DNA from: Cunninghamia lanceolata
Lineage: Eukaryota > Streptophyta > Pinopsida > Cupressales > Cupressaceae
Length of the DNA stretch: 64,000 nt
Assembly: GCA_027924645.1 (NCBI GenBank)
Contig: BSBN01000047.1
Span: 7,502,001 to 7,566,000 of the forward strand
Direction of reading: 5' to 3'
Under the pieces are notes generated by a model. It did not search any database. It was given only the letters and a program-made list of their open reading frames with translations, and was not told where the DNA came from. Of this stretch, positions 46,370-58,260 are shown one piece after another (positions within the stretch are counted from its first letter, which is position 1; each line of letters begins with the position of its first letter). Position numbers and translations under genes: made by a program.

Positions 46370-48364
46370 TGTTGAACATAATGAAGTGTTGAGAGGGGGT
46401 GAATAAACACACACTAAAACTTAAACAAATATTTGCAGAAAAAACTAAATAACTTAGAGAGTAGAAAGTAAATCATGCAACACAAGAATCAACACAAGAA
46501 CACTAGGATTTTTACATGGAAAACCCAAAACAGGGAAAAACCACAGTGAGTGTTAGCTCACAATATATTATGCTCACTACAATAAGTATTACAACTTTGT
46601 TTTTGGGCTTCAACTCACGGAAGCTATTACTCCCTGAATATAGTTTTTAGGGTCACTCCCAAGGAAGCTACAACTCCCTATAGACTCACTATCTTGATTT
46701 AAGAATTATAGAGATAATGAATACATGAACTGTTGTATAGGAAACATCTAACTTATGTTAATATTGCAGTCCTCATTTTTTACTCAAATTCTACTCTCAA
46801 ACTGACTTTGCACACTTCATGTTTTGCATTCAAATCTATCACACTCTTTTGTTTCACAAATGACTTTTACCTCCTATAAATACCCTTTGCAACATATAAT
46901 AGCATTGATTAGGTCGGCACCATGAAAACTTTTAGATGAAACGTGTAAAACTTCAAAGATTGGCTTCAATACATACAATAAGTCAAGGAAACTTGTTGTA
47001 GACCTCAAGAATTCATGAAAGGATTAAAGTAACTTCACCTCACATCTTCTAAAGTCAAAACAATTGATCAGGATTCTCCACATATAATAGAAACTGGTCT
47101 ATCAGCCCAAATTGTACAAACATTGCTAATTGTTTGTCTTCATACCACCGGGGAGAAGCAAAAAACATCATGTGGAAAAATAATTCAACATTGTGTCACC
47201 TCAACATCATTCAACCACCTTTCTATTGAAGTATTAGATCAATCTATGCATCTGCAAGACAAGAGATGTGATGAACTGTCAAAAATAGAGTATTCCAGAG
47301 TAACTGTGTTACTCCACTATTTAGGATATGGCATTGTGGTACATAAAAAACCATGAAACCTTTAGAGATGAACTTAAACATCATTACATGCATACTCCTA
47401 GATCTACACATTCTCATCTATCATTTCCAAAGAAAAAGAAAAGATGAACTAAGGTATACTAGAGTCCAAGGAATAAGGATATACAATTCTTCATTCACTA
47501 ACTTACATAACTTGTGTGGTACTAAAAACAAGAGATATTTATGTGTGGTTTAAACATGAGGTATATTGGAGCATGTAGAACCTCTACACAATCTTTTATG
47601 GATGATCTATATGTATTTCATCTTTTGCAAATACTCAAACATGTGCTCTGAGGCTTCTGGAATAGTCTATATTACCTCTGTTACTTGAATGTTGACCTTG
47701 CCAACCACCAGACCACTTGCAGCATCAATATAGAATACCTTATACATCCTTGAGCCTATCCCCAAAACCACATGATCAAATAATTTCTTTTTAAGGAATG
47801 TGGAGCATTCCAATGGGTGTTCATCATTGCTTTACCCTATCTAAGTAGTAACCGATACTCTGTCACTTGTGATTTTTTATGCTGAAGGTGTGGTGACTTG
47901 AAATCTTTAATATATGATGTTGATATTAGGGTAGACTTATCTTATGAATCACAAGACTAAATCTTTCTCTAAGGCAAAATGCGGACCAAAACAATGTGAC
48001 TCTGCCTTAGGATATGCATTGTGACTATCTTAGTCAATTTTTTGCTACTTATCTCTAGGTGTGGTACTTCAAACTAATGAACTATAAATGTAGGGATATA
48101 GAAGACATGTTAGGACATGAGTATTTACCTCTGCATCATTCTTAAACATCATACTAATCACTGTATCATACTTAGATAGTTTTCTCTTCTTCCAGACTAG
48201 TTTCACTTGAGCATGCTGATCCTAATTCTTTAACTTAGTCAAACCCTCTCTCTCAAATATTATGTTATTCATCAACTTCTTCAACTATTAAACTCTATAC
48301 AAGTTTGTCTCCCTATATTGCCATATACTATGTTGACATCAATGACAAACATATATTGCCAACA
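46370..48364 (-). repeat. 5' LTR of the minus-strand copia element
   Basis: About 1,995 bp. Sense start is TGTTGGCAATATATGTTTGT at 48364, with TCATTGATGTCAACATAG following; sense end is CCCCCTCTCAACAC, ending TTCAACA at 46370. The GTGGTTTTTCCC and GGGTTTTCCATG blocks lie near 46515-46545. GTGAGC-type units (TAGCTCACA, GCTCACTAC) follow at 46550-46690. The matching 3' LTR was not found on the left. Confidence 0.85.
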
Positions 48365-49029
48365 CCTACCTAGTTCAAAGAAATGGTAGACTGAATATGA
48401 CAGATGATGAAGTCTTTCCTAGCAAATCTTAACGTGTATGATTCTTCCTATGAATTGAATTTCTATAACAAATGCTTGGAATGGGCATTCAAACTTCAAC
48501 AACTCTTCACAAGGGAGCTCAAATCATAAAATGAAAAAATGAAATGAGAAAATGGTCAGCCAAAGCACAATAAAAACCCCCTTTTGTCACACGGGTACCT
48601 AGCCATAAATGTGCCACTAGGGGTAGGTAGGGCACTGATCATATCCTTTGTCAGGGATAACCCTTGGAGCCACACTCTCAATCATGTTGAGAGGACAAAC
48701 ATTGAAGCTCTGACTATGGTGACACATTACTAAACCTATTGTCCCTTAGAGTGAGGAGTCGGGAGATCTTTCATAGTCATGCTAGCATGACTAACCCAAC
48801 AGATGGGTTGATTCCACTTAGAAGGACTATCAGGGTGTCAGGAATGTTTCTACTATTGTTCCAAAAAGACAAACCCCACAAGCCTGACAAGTAAGCATAT
48901 CGCAATAGAAAATGACATCAATTCATCAATTGAGAAGTAGGTAAAAACTCAAGAATTGCATCAGAAAGAGGAAAAGGGGCTCCCTATTTGTCATCCATAA
49001 ATGGGGTGTGTTGTGGGAGAAAAGAGCAC
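48365..49029. other. No gene recognised
   Basis: About 660 bp between the copia LTR and the LINE. It contains a slightly GC-richer part near 48590-48850, but no domain, LTR end or tRNA could be identified. Confidence 0.4.
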
Positions 49030-50184
49030 AAAAACCCTATCATAAGCTTTAGAGATATCAAGTTTAAAATCTATACCTGGGATATTACTCTTGGAGATGG
49101 AGTGGATAGCTTAATGAGAAGATATAGCCACATTGAGAATTTTCCTACACACGACAAAGCCTTTTTTATTAGCAATAATAATCTTGTCCAACAGGGGTTG
49201 TAATCTGAACATCACGATCTTCATAAATATCTTATAGACAGTGTTGCAAAGGATTATGGGTCTGAAATCAGGTATAGAAGAAGGATCATCCTTTTTAGGA
49301 ACTAGAGCTATGAAAGTGTTGTTCAACTACCACTAGAGCTTCCCAGTTCTAAAAAATTCTTTAGCGCCATCAGTAACATCTTTTCCAACAATTTCCCAGA
49401 AATCTTGGAAGAAAGTGGGAGGAAAACCTTCCAGCCTAGGGGCCTTAAATGCCCCTAGAGAGAAAACCACCACCCTCACTTCCTCCTTAGTGACTGGTTT
49501 GGTCAAGAGATGGTTGTCATCTTCAGAAATAAGAGTGGGGATAGGATTCAACAACATTTCTTCTTCCAATGGGGTGAAGTTAATAGGCTAGACAACCATA
49601 AGAGATTGAAAATATCTAGATGTCAGGTCCCCAAGTTATTCATCTGAAGTGACTTCTAATCCTTCCTCATCTTGTAGCCTAGTTATGGTATTTCCTTTAC
49701 TATGCTTCAAGGTAGATTTATGGAAGAAGGAAGTATATCTCTCCTTCCTTTAACCATTGGACACGATTTTTATGCTTCCAGAAGAGATCCTCCTCCCTTA
49801 GAATTAGAAACCAGTCTTTGGATAAGGATTTTTCCAAAGAGAGAATCTCCTCCAAGATATCACCCTACTCCATCCTAGTCTAGATGTCAACAACAGACTA
49901 GCTAAGGCCTTCTTTTGTTCCAACACATTCTTGAAGGAGAACCCATTCCAACCTTTCACCTAGTTTTTGACATTGATGAGCTTCTGGGCCAGTCTAAACA
50001 TGGTAGGTCCTTGGATTGGAATTTTCCACCAACTAGATAAGCAACCTCTAAAGTCTAGGTGAATAGCCCACATCATTTGAAACCTAAAAGGATAAGGTCT
50101 TCTAGGGATCCTGTCTTTCCAGTTCAGCAACAAAGGAGTGTGGTCTGAACCAACATAAGGGAGGGCCTCCAACCTAAGGAGGTT
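49030..50184 (-). pseudogene. L1-type LINE ORF2: end of endonuclease domain, linker and RT
   Basis: Minus-strand sequence encodes YVGSDHTPLLLNW near 50140 (the SDH end of the APE-type endonuclease), then a linker (KALASLLL, RYTSFFHKSTLKHSKGNTI). The 49569-49333 frame has KPVTKEEVRVVVFSLGAFKAP and GFPPTFFQDFWEIVGKDV. The 49326-49111 frame has FIALVPKKDDPSSIPDFRPI and GFVVCRKILNVAISSH, both typical of plant L1 reverse transcriptases. Similarity continues to LDISKAYDRV near 49045 and then stops, so the catalytic part of RT beyond this block is missing. Several stops and small frameshifts are present. Confidence 0.9.
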
Positions 50185-51712
50185 TGTTAAACACCCAAAG
50201 TATTGAGAGGGAGGGTGAATTAGTACTCCATTAAACCTTTTGTTTATTAATCTAGTAATCTATTTACCACATGCAATAACAAAGAAAATCAAACATAGAA
50301 GAAATAACCTTTATCCATCACACATGAACACCAAGATTTTTACATGGAAAACCCAAAACTAGGAAAAACCATGGTGAGTGTTAGCTCATAATATATTATG
50401 TAGGAACAATACTGAATTACAATAGAGGCTCACTGTCTTAGGGCTCACTGGGCCCAAAGAAAATGCTCACTGCAAGAATGGCTCACTTCCAAAATAGGCT
50501 CACTACCTAGAGAAAGAAAAGAGAAGGAAGAATGGCTCACTGTGAAGTTGAACTAAGATTGCATCTACACATGCATGGATGCAGCTCCAATGAATGCTCA
50601 AAACACTATCTCAAAACTCTTCATATTGATTGCTCTATTTCACTACTCTATTGTTACATTAAGCAAGATCTCTCTTCTTCTGCTCTTGTCACCTACTCTA
50701 TACTTCACATGTTTCACACATTCATATTCACCTCTCAAACATTGAATTCGATCACACACACACCCAAATATATATATATATATATATATCTGCAACAATA
50801 AAAATCTTCATATTAGGTCGGCCTAATAAAGTGTATCGTGTAGTCATGCATTATGTAGCTTGTCAGCCAAAATCATTTATCAAAATTCACAACAGACCCA
50901 AACAACATGTGAAATACCTTCTCACATGTCAGCCTCAATTGTTCAACCACTTAGGATTAAGTTATAAACATTAAAACTTATGACATATAGATCAAACTTG
51001 TCATGTCAACCTCTAACACAAATTATCACTGGTTCAGTTCCTCTGTCAGACAACAACTTTCACTGAGGACTACAAGATGCTTCCAGAACCATATCAAACA
51101 CTCTTCACACATCACAGATCATACCTTCAGAACCACAAAGAAAAATATTCTTTTGTAGTAGAGTACAGACCACAAGAACACATGCTTTGTCACAGTCAAA
51201 CTACACCATATCAAGTAGTGATACTTAGCCATTCATAACTTACTCTTCGGTGGAATTTAGAACTTGCAACTCTATATATAGATACTTCATACAACAATTT
51301 ACAACACCTCAAAACCACATAACAAAATATGCCATAGCAGAGGAATACAAACCAATTCAGTTGAGTGTTATGTTCTAATATCCTCTGTTCTCTGTACTGC
51401 CAAACTTAGACCTTTTGAAGATAGACTTCTAGTACTCATAAATAATTGAAATAAACAACATACTTGAACTACATGATATGATCTTCTAATGTGGACCAAT
51501 ACCAGCTCAAACACTGTCTCTTTGTCGCTGCTTCAGTATGCTACTAACACTTAGCCAAAATGGTTGTCTTCTTCTCCAGACCAAAAAAAATGTTCCAATC
51601 TTGTTCCTTAGCTTGTTGCCATCAATGAAAACATCTTCAAACATCATGCACAAACACTCTTCATCATATTAGCAGTGTCTCTCTCTTTATAATGTTTGCC
51701 AAGTTGCCAACA
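50185..51712 (-). repeat. Solo copia LTR inside the LINE endonuclease
   Basis: 1,528 bp. Sense start is TGTTGGCAACTTGGCAAAC at 51712 and sense end GGGTGTTTAACA at 50185. No internal region is present, and LINE coding sequence lies on both sides. The flanks AGGTT (50180-50184) and AGCTT (51713-51717) are a 5-bp target duplication with one mismatch. An array of GGCTCACTG units spans about 50425-50545, and the GGTTTTTCCTAGTTTTGGG / TTTTCCATG blocks lie near 50340-50375. A run of about 12 AT dinucleotides is at 50766-50791. Confidence 0.85.
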
Positions 51713-52345
51713 AGCTTAAAAATATTCTAGTTAGAAGAGATAAGGACTCTGTCCAACTTAATTTGTATAAGATGGTTTCCTTTCCTTCTATTGGACCAAG
51801 TGAAGGATTGGCTAGAGAGTTCATTATCCATTGGGCTAGCATTATTTAGGAACTCAACTAAGTCATCCATGTTATCTGAATAGTCCATGACACCTCCCAT
51901 TTTTTCTAAGGGAAAAAGAGGGGAATTAAAATCTCCTACAACCATCCAATTATGCTTTTTGAAATGATTGATTCAAGAAGAAAAATAGTCCCAAACCTCC
52001 TTTGGACCCAATTTGGAGTTAGGAGCATAGACATTGACCATGGACCAATCATTGTCCCTAAAGGAAAAGGAGACTTCCAAATAATGTCTGGTATAAGAAA
52101 CAACCAAGCCCTTCACATTATGCCCCCACATGGTAACGATGTCACCGGATGCCCCTTGAGCTTCACTGACAGTAAAATTAGAATTATGACAAATGTTATT
52201 AGAAACCAGTTTAAAATTACCTTCAGACATATTGACTTCCTACAACAACAGAATATCAATCTCATTTTCAAAAATATAGTTTTTAATAAAAAATGATTTA
52301 GGAAGACTATTTAGACCTCTAACATTCCAGGGGATAATCTTCATT
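51713..52345 (-). pseudogene. L1-type LINE ORF2: APE-type endonuclease, N-terminal part
   Basis: The minus strand reads IIPWNVRGLN near 52340, the usual start of plant L1 endonucleases. It continues LLLQEVN, VSYTRHYLEVSFSFRDNDWS, MVNVYAPN near 52030, the metal-site block VVGDFNSPL near 51940, SQSFTWSNRRKGN and KLDRVLIS. One TAG lies just after the frame at 51973. The domain is cut by the solo LTR and resumes at 50180 with ALPYVGSDH. Confidence 0.9.
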
Positions 52346-52945
52346 TCTTTAACTTCCTAGAAGACAAATGCAAGGTGGTCTATCTTCCATTTGCTATGTG
52401 AAGGTCTCCTACCCTTCAAGTCAACCCTAACATCCCTAGTCTTCCTACTCTACCCTATACCCTTTCACTTAGTTGTTTACCAGCCCTCGAAGTCATTTAA
52501 CGGTTTACTGGTGCTTGCCCTTGGAGATGGGGAGAAATTTTCCCCCAAGTAGATTTTTCCTAATGAAGAACCTCCAACCTTTAGATGGCCCAGATTGGGG
52601 ACTTGTGTTTGTTCCACCTCCAACTCTTAGGTGGCATGTGTTGTTTTCTCTTCTATGGTAAAGCCTGAGTCTCCCATTGACTGCATGATCTCACCCTCTT
52701 CTCTTTTAGAGATTGTCCCTTGCATATCCAGTATAGAGGATTCTAATTTGTGAGGGTTAGTATCTATCTTATCTCCCTCAACCTCTTGGGCCCTCAGTAG
52801 TTGTTCTTCAAGTCCATTGTTCATGTGTTGTTTGTCCAATATAGATCTAGTCTCCTCAACTTGCCCCCCTCATTCTGAGCTAGGACCTGTAACATTCCTC
52901 CTACTAAGGTCTTTCCTCCTAGACTAATATCTTAATTAGGGAAGT
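52346..52945 (-). pseudogene. LINE ORF1 C-terminal and inter-ORF region
   Basis: This lies between the endonuclease start and the inserted LTR element. The 52839-52627 frame (LEEQLLRAQEVEGDKID, REEGEIMQSMGD) is acidic and low in complexity, as expected for the tail of plant LINE ORF1 proteins. There is no diagnostic motif; the assignment rests on position. Confidence 0.5.
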
Positions 52946-53897
52946 TGTTTAGGATGAAAAAGAGGTTTTTTTTATAGGGTTTCATTTTAATAGTTTATGT
53001 TGATCCTCCTTTCATCACTAAACATTTAAGGACATTCAGCTGAGTAGCAGAGTCTACTATAGGCTTCTTGTCACTTGGAACATAGGGGAAGATTGGAATT
53101 GTATGATTTTGTTATTCAATTAAGCCCAATTATGCTCAAAACCCTAATTACATGAATTCATGAACAAAAAGATAAATTACAGAAAATGATCACACACAAA
53201 GATATCAAATGACAATCAAATGCATACCAAATTTTGAAGTTCATAGAATAGAAAAGTCAAGGACTAATGACTGGGTGTCCTAGTCCAGTGCCACAGTTTT
53301 TGTCAAGATCTGGGAAGCTTGTCTACAACTTGTTCCTATTGTTTCAGATATTTTCCTGTTGCGAGATTTGGAGGACTAATGAGTGGGCACTCAAGTCCAT
53401 GTCCCTATTTTCTTGTCTGATCTGCAATTCCAATAGTCTGCACTACTCTCCTACAACTCCACTTCTTTTGCTTTCACAACCTGTAACCTACAATCACAGA
53501 AAAATGGGTTGGGGGTTGTGGTGTTTAGAGGCTTGCCTCAGTTAAGCCCTGGATAGACATTCAAGTCTTTCGAACACCATTGTCAAATAAAGAGTGCATA
53601 TCCCTGTGAGATAGAGGTAAAATCCAAATGATAAATGATAGAAAGAATAATTGATATCACCTTGTAGTGAAGATCTCATGGAAGGAAGATTCTCTTCATG
53701 CCATGAGGAGATGGATGCCAAATCTACAAATACAAACACAAGAACAATACTCTGCTCAACCACACAATGAAAGCTTTGAATCACTTTCACATAAGCCACA
53801 AGTTCATAGTTGTCATCTAGTTTACAAATGATAACCTAATCATTCTTATATATGCAACTACAAACATTCCCACTAAGAATTTCGTAATTCAAACTCA
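52946..53897 (-). repeat. Left (3') LTR of the 3.66-kb element
   Basis: A 952-bp repeat matching 55646-56601 with scattered substitutions. Open frames at 53267-53545 and 53542-53799 recur in part in the other copy and have no domain. Confidence 0.8.
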
Positions 53898-54045
53898 TAC
53901 TCATCATTGTCAATGTGGTGTGTTAAGTCCAGATCATATAGTGGCTGGCATTATTATACACTATGTGCATTAAGCCTTTGATTACGTTAATACCATCTTG
54001 TCCTTCTTTAATCAACTCTCTTATGTTATGAATCACAAGTATAGC

Positions 54046-54528
54046 TTATTCCTCTATCCTTTCTGTTTCAACAAATGCTTGAAAATTGGCTAGCTCTTTA
54101 TCAAGTTTGTTTATTTGCTCATCAGTTACATATGTTATCACATCAATAAGATCTGCAACATCATGAAATATTTGTTCTTCTATTGTAGTTGTAGGAGGCA
54201 TGATGTCTGTAAAAAGTTGTGGTTCTCCTGTTGTAGGGAAGGTGTCATTGATTTCATCGTTTTGTATTAGTATATCCTCATGGGAAGAATCATTTTGAAA
54301 AGAAGGATCAGAGGACAAGTTTAGATCATCATCACATGTAGTAGATACTAGATGCATAGGATATGTGCTATCACAACTATCTTTTTCATTTCTACTCATG
54401 GAGATGAACTCAATTAAGTTTTCTAATATCGTAGGATGTTCACTCATGAGTGTTAGAAATAGGTCAAAATCAAGATCTGTGATAAATGCATGCAATGATA
54501 CCATAGAAAAATGACATGAAGATGCCAT
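54046..54528 (-). CDS. 160-residue acidic ORF of the 3.66-kb element
   Basis: An intact frame in the element's presumed sense. The product is acidic and Ser/Thr-rich with no domain I recognise. The N-terminus has a hydrophobic stretch around FSMVSLHAFITDLDFDLFLT, and the C-terminus looks helical (DEQINKLDKELANFQAFVE). It lies at the 3' end of the internal region, after the tandem repeats. It may be a gag remnant, an accessory protein or a chance frame. Confidence 0.45.
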   Translation of the reverse strand: MASSCHFSMVSLHAFITDLDFDLFLTLMSEHPTILENLIEFISMSRNEKDSCDSTYPMHLVSTTCDDDLNLSSDPSFQNDSSHEDILIQNDEINDTFPTTGEPQLFTDIMPPTTTIEEQIFHDVADLIDVITYVTDEQINKLDKELANFQAFVETERIEE

Positions 54529-54589
54529 TTGTATGGTTTCAAATCAATGTGAAATCAGATTTTAAAATCTTTTCAAAAGTTATGCAAGA

Positions 54590-55175
54590 GATAAGTGCAA
54601 AACTATGTATGAAAATGACCTAAAATGCTTGATTTTTTTAAACTTTTTTCAATGCAAATAAGAGAAAGAAAAGGTGTTGTAAGGAAATTTATCAGGGGAA
54701 AAAAAATAATATTTCTGATATCACTCCAATTAAAGAAATAATATCCTTCACAACACACTTTTGATGCAAATCTAAAATGATGACAAGTCAAAACCAAGTG
54801 AAAATACACTAAAAGATGCAATTTTTCACAAATTTTCAATGCAAAGACCCAATAAAAAGGGTGTTGTAAAGAATTTTAGGAGGTGTAGAAGATTATAGTA
54901 GTAATATTAGTCACCTAAAGCCATAAAATTCATCACAACATGCTTGAAGTGCAAATCTAAGTCAAACCCTAGTGAAAATATAGCTAAAATATGCAATTTT
55001 TTTTTACCAAATTTCAATGCAAAAACCCAATAGAAAGGGTGTTGTAAATTTTTTTAGGAGGGGAAGAATATAATAACCATAATAATATCCAATTAGTGCA
55101 TAAAAAATCTTTTACAACATGCCTATGATGCAAATCTAGAAAGACGATAAGGCCAAAATCTATTGAAAAATCAAG
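54590..55175 (-). repeat. Three-unit tandem repeat of about 180 bp
   Basis: The marker GGTGTTGTAA occurs at about 54673, 54859 and 55038 (spacings near 187 and 178 bp). Each is followed by an AGGAGGGGAAGAA-like phrase, an ACAACATGC-like phrase, GATGCAAATCTA and TTTTCAATGCAAA in the same order. It lies between the presumed primer-binding site and the small ORF. Confidence 0.75.
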
Positions 55176-55645
55176 GTTTTTAAACCCTAGGCATGAAATT
55201 TTGCAAGCAAAACACTATGATGCAACACTACAGTTATAGATTAGTCCTAATGAGTGTTTTAAAAGGGTAGTAAAATCTGAAACAAGATTTTGACTACAAA
55301 CCCTAGCTAATGCAAAACTAGATTATATGGAAAAATGCACAATTTCAAGCAATTTTTTTATATTAAGCATGAAAATGCAATGTAAATGAATAATGAATGA
55401 AAAATTTATGTATTTTAAATCAGATCTGATGATAATAACAGAAATTTATTGAAATTCAATGCCAATTAATCTGAATTATTTGAAAATGCAAGCTAAAAAT
55501 GCTTTTTTTTTTCAAATTTTTCAAATTTTTTGTATTTTTTCAAATGTAATAAGATGAACATAAAATGAATAAATGAAATGAATGTAAATATGAAGTAAAA
55601 TACTCAAAAAGGTGCAAAAATTCCAAAAACATGGGTTCACCAAAC
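55176..55645. other. AT-rich internal leader of the 3.66-kb element
   Basis: No gene is seen. It is A-rich, with a poly-T/AAATTTTTC run near 55505-55545 and repeated AATGAATG phrases near 55560-55600. Confidence 0.4.
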
Positions 55646-56601
55646 TGTTTAGGATGAAAAAGAGAGGTGATTTTGTTTAGGGTTTGATTTTAATAATTTA
55701 TGTTGAACCTCCTTTCACCACTAAACATTCAAGGACATTCAGCCAAGTAGAGGAGTCTACTACAGGCTTCTTGTCACTTGGAACATAGGGGAATATTGGA
55801 ATTGTATGATTTTTTTATTCAGTTAAGCCCAATTATGCTTAAAACCCTAATTACATGAATTCGTGAACAAACAGATAAATTACGGAAAATGATCGCACAC
55901 AGATATATCAAATCACAATCAAATGCATACCAGATTTTGAAGTTCAGAGAATGGAAAAGTTGGGGACTAATGAATGGGTGCCCTAGTCTAGTGCCATAGT
56001 TTCTGTCGAGATCTGGGAAGCTTGTCTGCAACCTGTTCCTATTGTTCCAAAGATTTTCTTGTTGCAGGATCTGGAGGACTAATGAGTGGGCACCCAAGTC
56101 CAGGTCCCTATTTTCTTCTCTGATCTACAATTCTGATAGTCTACACTACTCTCCTGCAACTCTACTTCTTTTTCTTTTGCAACCTATAACCTGCAATCAC
56201 AGAAAAATGGGTTGGGGGTTGTGGTGTTTAGAGGCTTGCCTTAGTCAAGCCCTAGAGAGACATTCAAGTATTTTGAAAGCCATTGTCAGATAAAGAGTGT
56301 GTATCCTTGCAGGATAGAGGCAAAATCTAAATGATAAATGATAAAAAAACACAATTGATATTACCTTGTAGTGAAGATCTCATGGAAGGAAGATGCTCTT
56401 CATGCCATGAGGAGATGGATGCCAAATCTGCAAATGCAAACACAAGAATAATGCTTTGCTCAGCCACACAATGAATGCCTTGAATCACTTTCACATAAGC
56501 CACAAGTTCACAATTGCCATCTAGTTTACAAATGATAACCTAATCATGCTTATATATGCAACTACAAACATTCCCGCTAAGAATTTCATAATTCAAACTT
56601 A
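55646..56601 (-). repeat. Right (5') LTR of the 3.66-kb element
   Basis: A 956-bp copy of 52946-53897. It ends TTCAAACTTA where the left copy has TTCAAACTCA. Confidence 0.8.
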
Positions 56602-56842
56602 TTGTGTTAGCATAGGACCTAAATAATAATCATAAACTAACACTTTGAAATTGGTCCCGACCTAAAATAGGGTAGGACTAGGGCACGGGTGCCCAAGTCC
56701 TCCCCCCTATTTCAGGGAGGATTTATGTTAAGCACATCCCCTGAGTCCTATTTGCCATGAAACTTTAGGGTTTTCTCATCGGGAGTCATCAAAATCATGC
56801 AAGATGCTCTAAATGCCTTCTAAAGGACCTAAGAGCTAAACC
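56602..56842. other. Unexplained 240-bp segment between LTR and LINE ORF1
   Basis: It starts TTGTGTTAGCATAGGACC and includes a GC-richer part near 56655-56730 with inverted pieces (CCTATTTCAGG, AAATAGGG). It has no clear coding similarity to LINE ORF1, which becomes recognisable near 56843. Confidence 0.35.
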
Positions 56843-57615
56843 TTAATAGGAAAAAGCCCCCAAGGTTACTTTTTCTGACATAATAGAAGCTATAGGAGAA
56901 TTGATGAGATTCAAGATATCCTCCTTGAAGGGATATACTTCTAAATCCTCTTTCAATTTCTCCACAAATTCCTTAGTCTTGGGAGTGGGTCTTTTGGGGG
57001 CTAAGCATTGGGTTATGACATGACCCGGCTTCATACTTTTCTAGAAAAAGACCCAAGAATTTTCATAGAGAATGCTTTGGGCCTATCTCCCAAATTTAGA
57101 CTCCAAAATAATGGAGGTTATGAGAGTTTTAAGGTTGTCAACATTTACATAGAATCTAGGGTAGACCAGCCTCGATTTAGCCTTGGTGACCTTATCCACT
57201 GCCACATAATCTCAAAATGAATTTACCAATCCAAGAAAAAATTTCTTCATCCCAGTATTCAAGGGGCAACCTAGGTAGCCTTACCCAAATTAGAGTTGAC
57301 TGGTTCAGGTCTGTGTTAGGGTCAAACCCAGGTCTCCACTTGCACATAGAAAGAGAATGTTTCCCATAAATCCATGGTCCACTCAATAACACATAGAGGA
57401 GATTCTCTTTGGAGGTAAATTTGAAAAGAAACATACCACCTTCCATGGCACTGGCAGAGACACTGCCCTTAAGCTGCCATTTGGAGGCAATCCATCTTAT
57501 AACAAGGTCAATGTTGGGGAAATAGGAAAATAAATTTCCCACCAACATATTCTCCATTGTTGACACCACCCGCCGGATGGTCAAGTCTGGCAACTTCAAA
57601 GTTATTCATTCTATT
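56843..57615 (-). pseudogene. L1-type LINE ORF1: DUF4283-like domain and zinc knuckle
   Basis: The 57599-57192 frame has WQLKGSVSASAMEGGMFLFK, LLSGPWIYGKHSLSMCKWRP and WVRLPRLPLEYWDEE, the usual DUF4283 region of plant LINE ORF1 proteins, which bind nucleic acid. The frame then breaks; 57034-56843 has a zinc-knuckle remnant KPGHVITQCLAP whose first Cys pair is damaged. The start lies to the right and is cut at about 57620 by a copia LTR. Confidence 0.88.
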
Positions 57616-57623
57616 GGAGTACT

Positions 57624-58260
57624 TGACAACACTGAGAGGGGGGGTGAATCAGTGTTGTAGACAAAACACTTTGTTTACTTTTATTTCAGACTTTCAAAAA
57701 TAGAAGAAAGACTGCAGATTAAAGCCTTATTAATGCAATTTATTGTGAACTAAGGAACTGAACATACAAGTGTAATGAACAAATGAGCCATGCAACAAAG
57801 AGACCATAAGACAATGATTTCAGGAGTGGAAAACCCTTGTAGGATAGAAAAACCACTCATTAAATGCCTCACTGGCTATATGTGCCTCACTGGCTTTTTG
57901 TGCCTCACTAGCTATTTGTGCCTCACTGGCTATTTGCCTCACTGGCTATTTGTGCCTCATTGGCTATTTGCCTCACTGACTATTTGTACAATCTCATGAA
58001 TACAATATAGAATTTGAATCAAAACAAAGGGTTACTCTATTTCCTTACAATCCAATTCTTGACTATCTCATTATTTGAGACTAAAAAATAAATAACTACA
58101 ACTTTGCACATCAACTCAGAACAGATCTTGCATCAAGACCCTGTTACAATCTCAATGATAGTGTAAGATACACTCTCATCAATCTCATATCAGGGGTTTA
58201 CATATCATGCCTTTTATACATTTCACAATGCCTTCTTTCATGAAACAATTTCAATCTATA
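57624..58260 (-). repeat. Copia LTR, sense 3' portion (right boundary unresolved)
   Basis: Sense end is ACTGATTCACCCCCCC followed by CTCTCAGTGTTGTCA at 57624. GTGGTTTTTC and GGGTTTTCCA blocks lie near 57825-57855. A TATA-like GTATAAAAGGCATG is on the minus strand near 58210-58223. The rest of U3 should lie in the AT-rich DNA to the right; no sense start was identified. Confidence 0.7.
57865..57985 (-). repeat. GCCTCACTGGCTATTTGT tandem array
   Basis: About seven copies of an 18-19 bp unit GCCTCACTGGCTATTTGT, some shortened, form a head-to-tail array in the transcribed part of the LTR. It is the clearest member of the CAGTGAG arrays seen in the window's copia LTRs. Confidence 0.85.

Larger units (their letters stand above)
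52946..56601 (-). mobile_element. 3.66-kb non-autonomous LTR element inserted in the LINE
   Basis: Two direct repeats, 52946-53897 and 55646-56601, both begin TGTTTAGGATGAAAAAG and end near AATTCAAACT(C/T)A. They enclose 1.75 kb with one small ORF and internal tandem repeats but no pol. The minus strand next to the right repeat reads GTTTGGTGAACCCATG, a possible primer-binding site. With the ORF on the same strand this suggests minus orientation. The outer flanks GAAGT and TTGTG do not match, so the target duplication is lost or the right edge is rearranged. Confidence 0.75.

Noticed and set aside
50766..50791. AT dinucleotide run as a possible origin or promoter
   Set aside because: It is a simple microsatellite near the LTR's expected TATA region and nothing else supports a special role.
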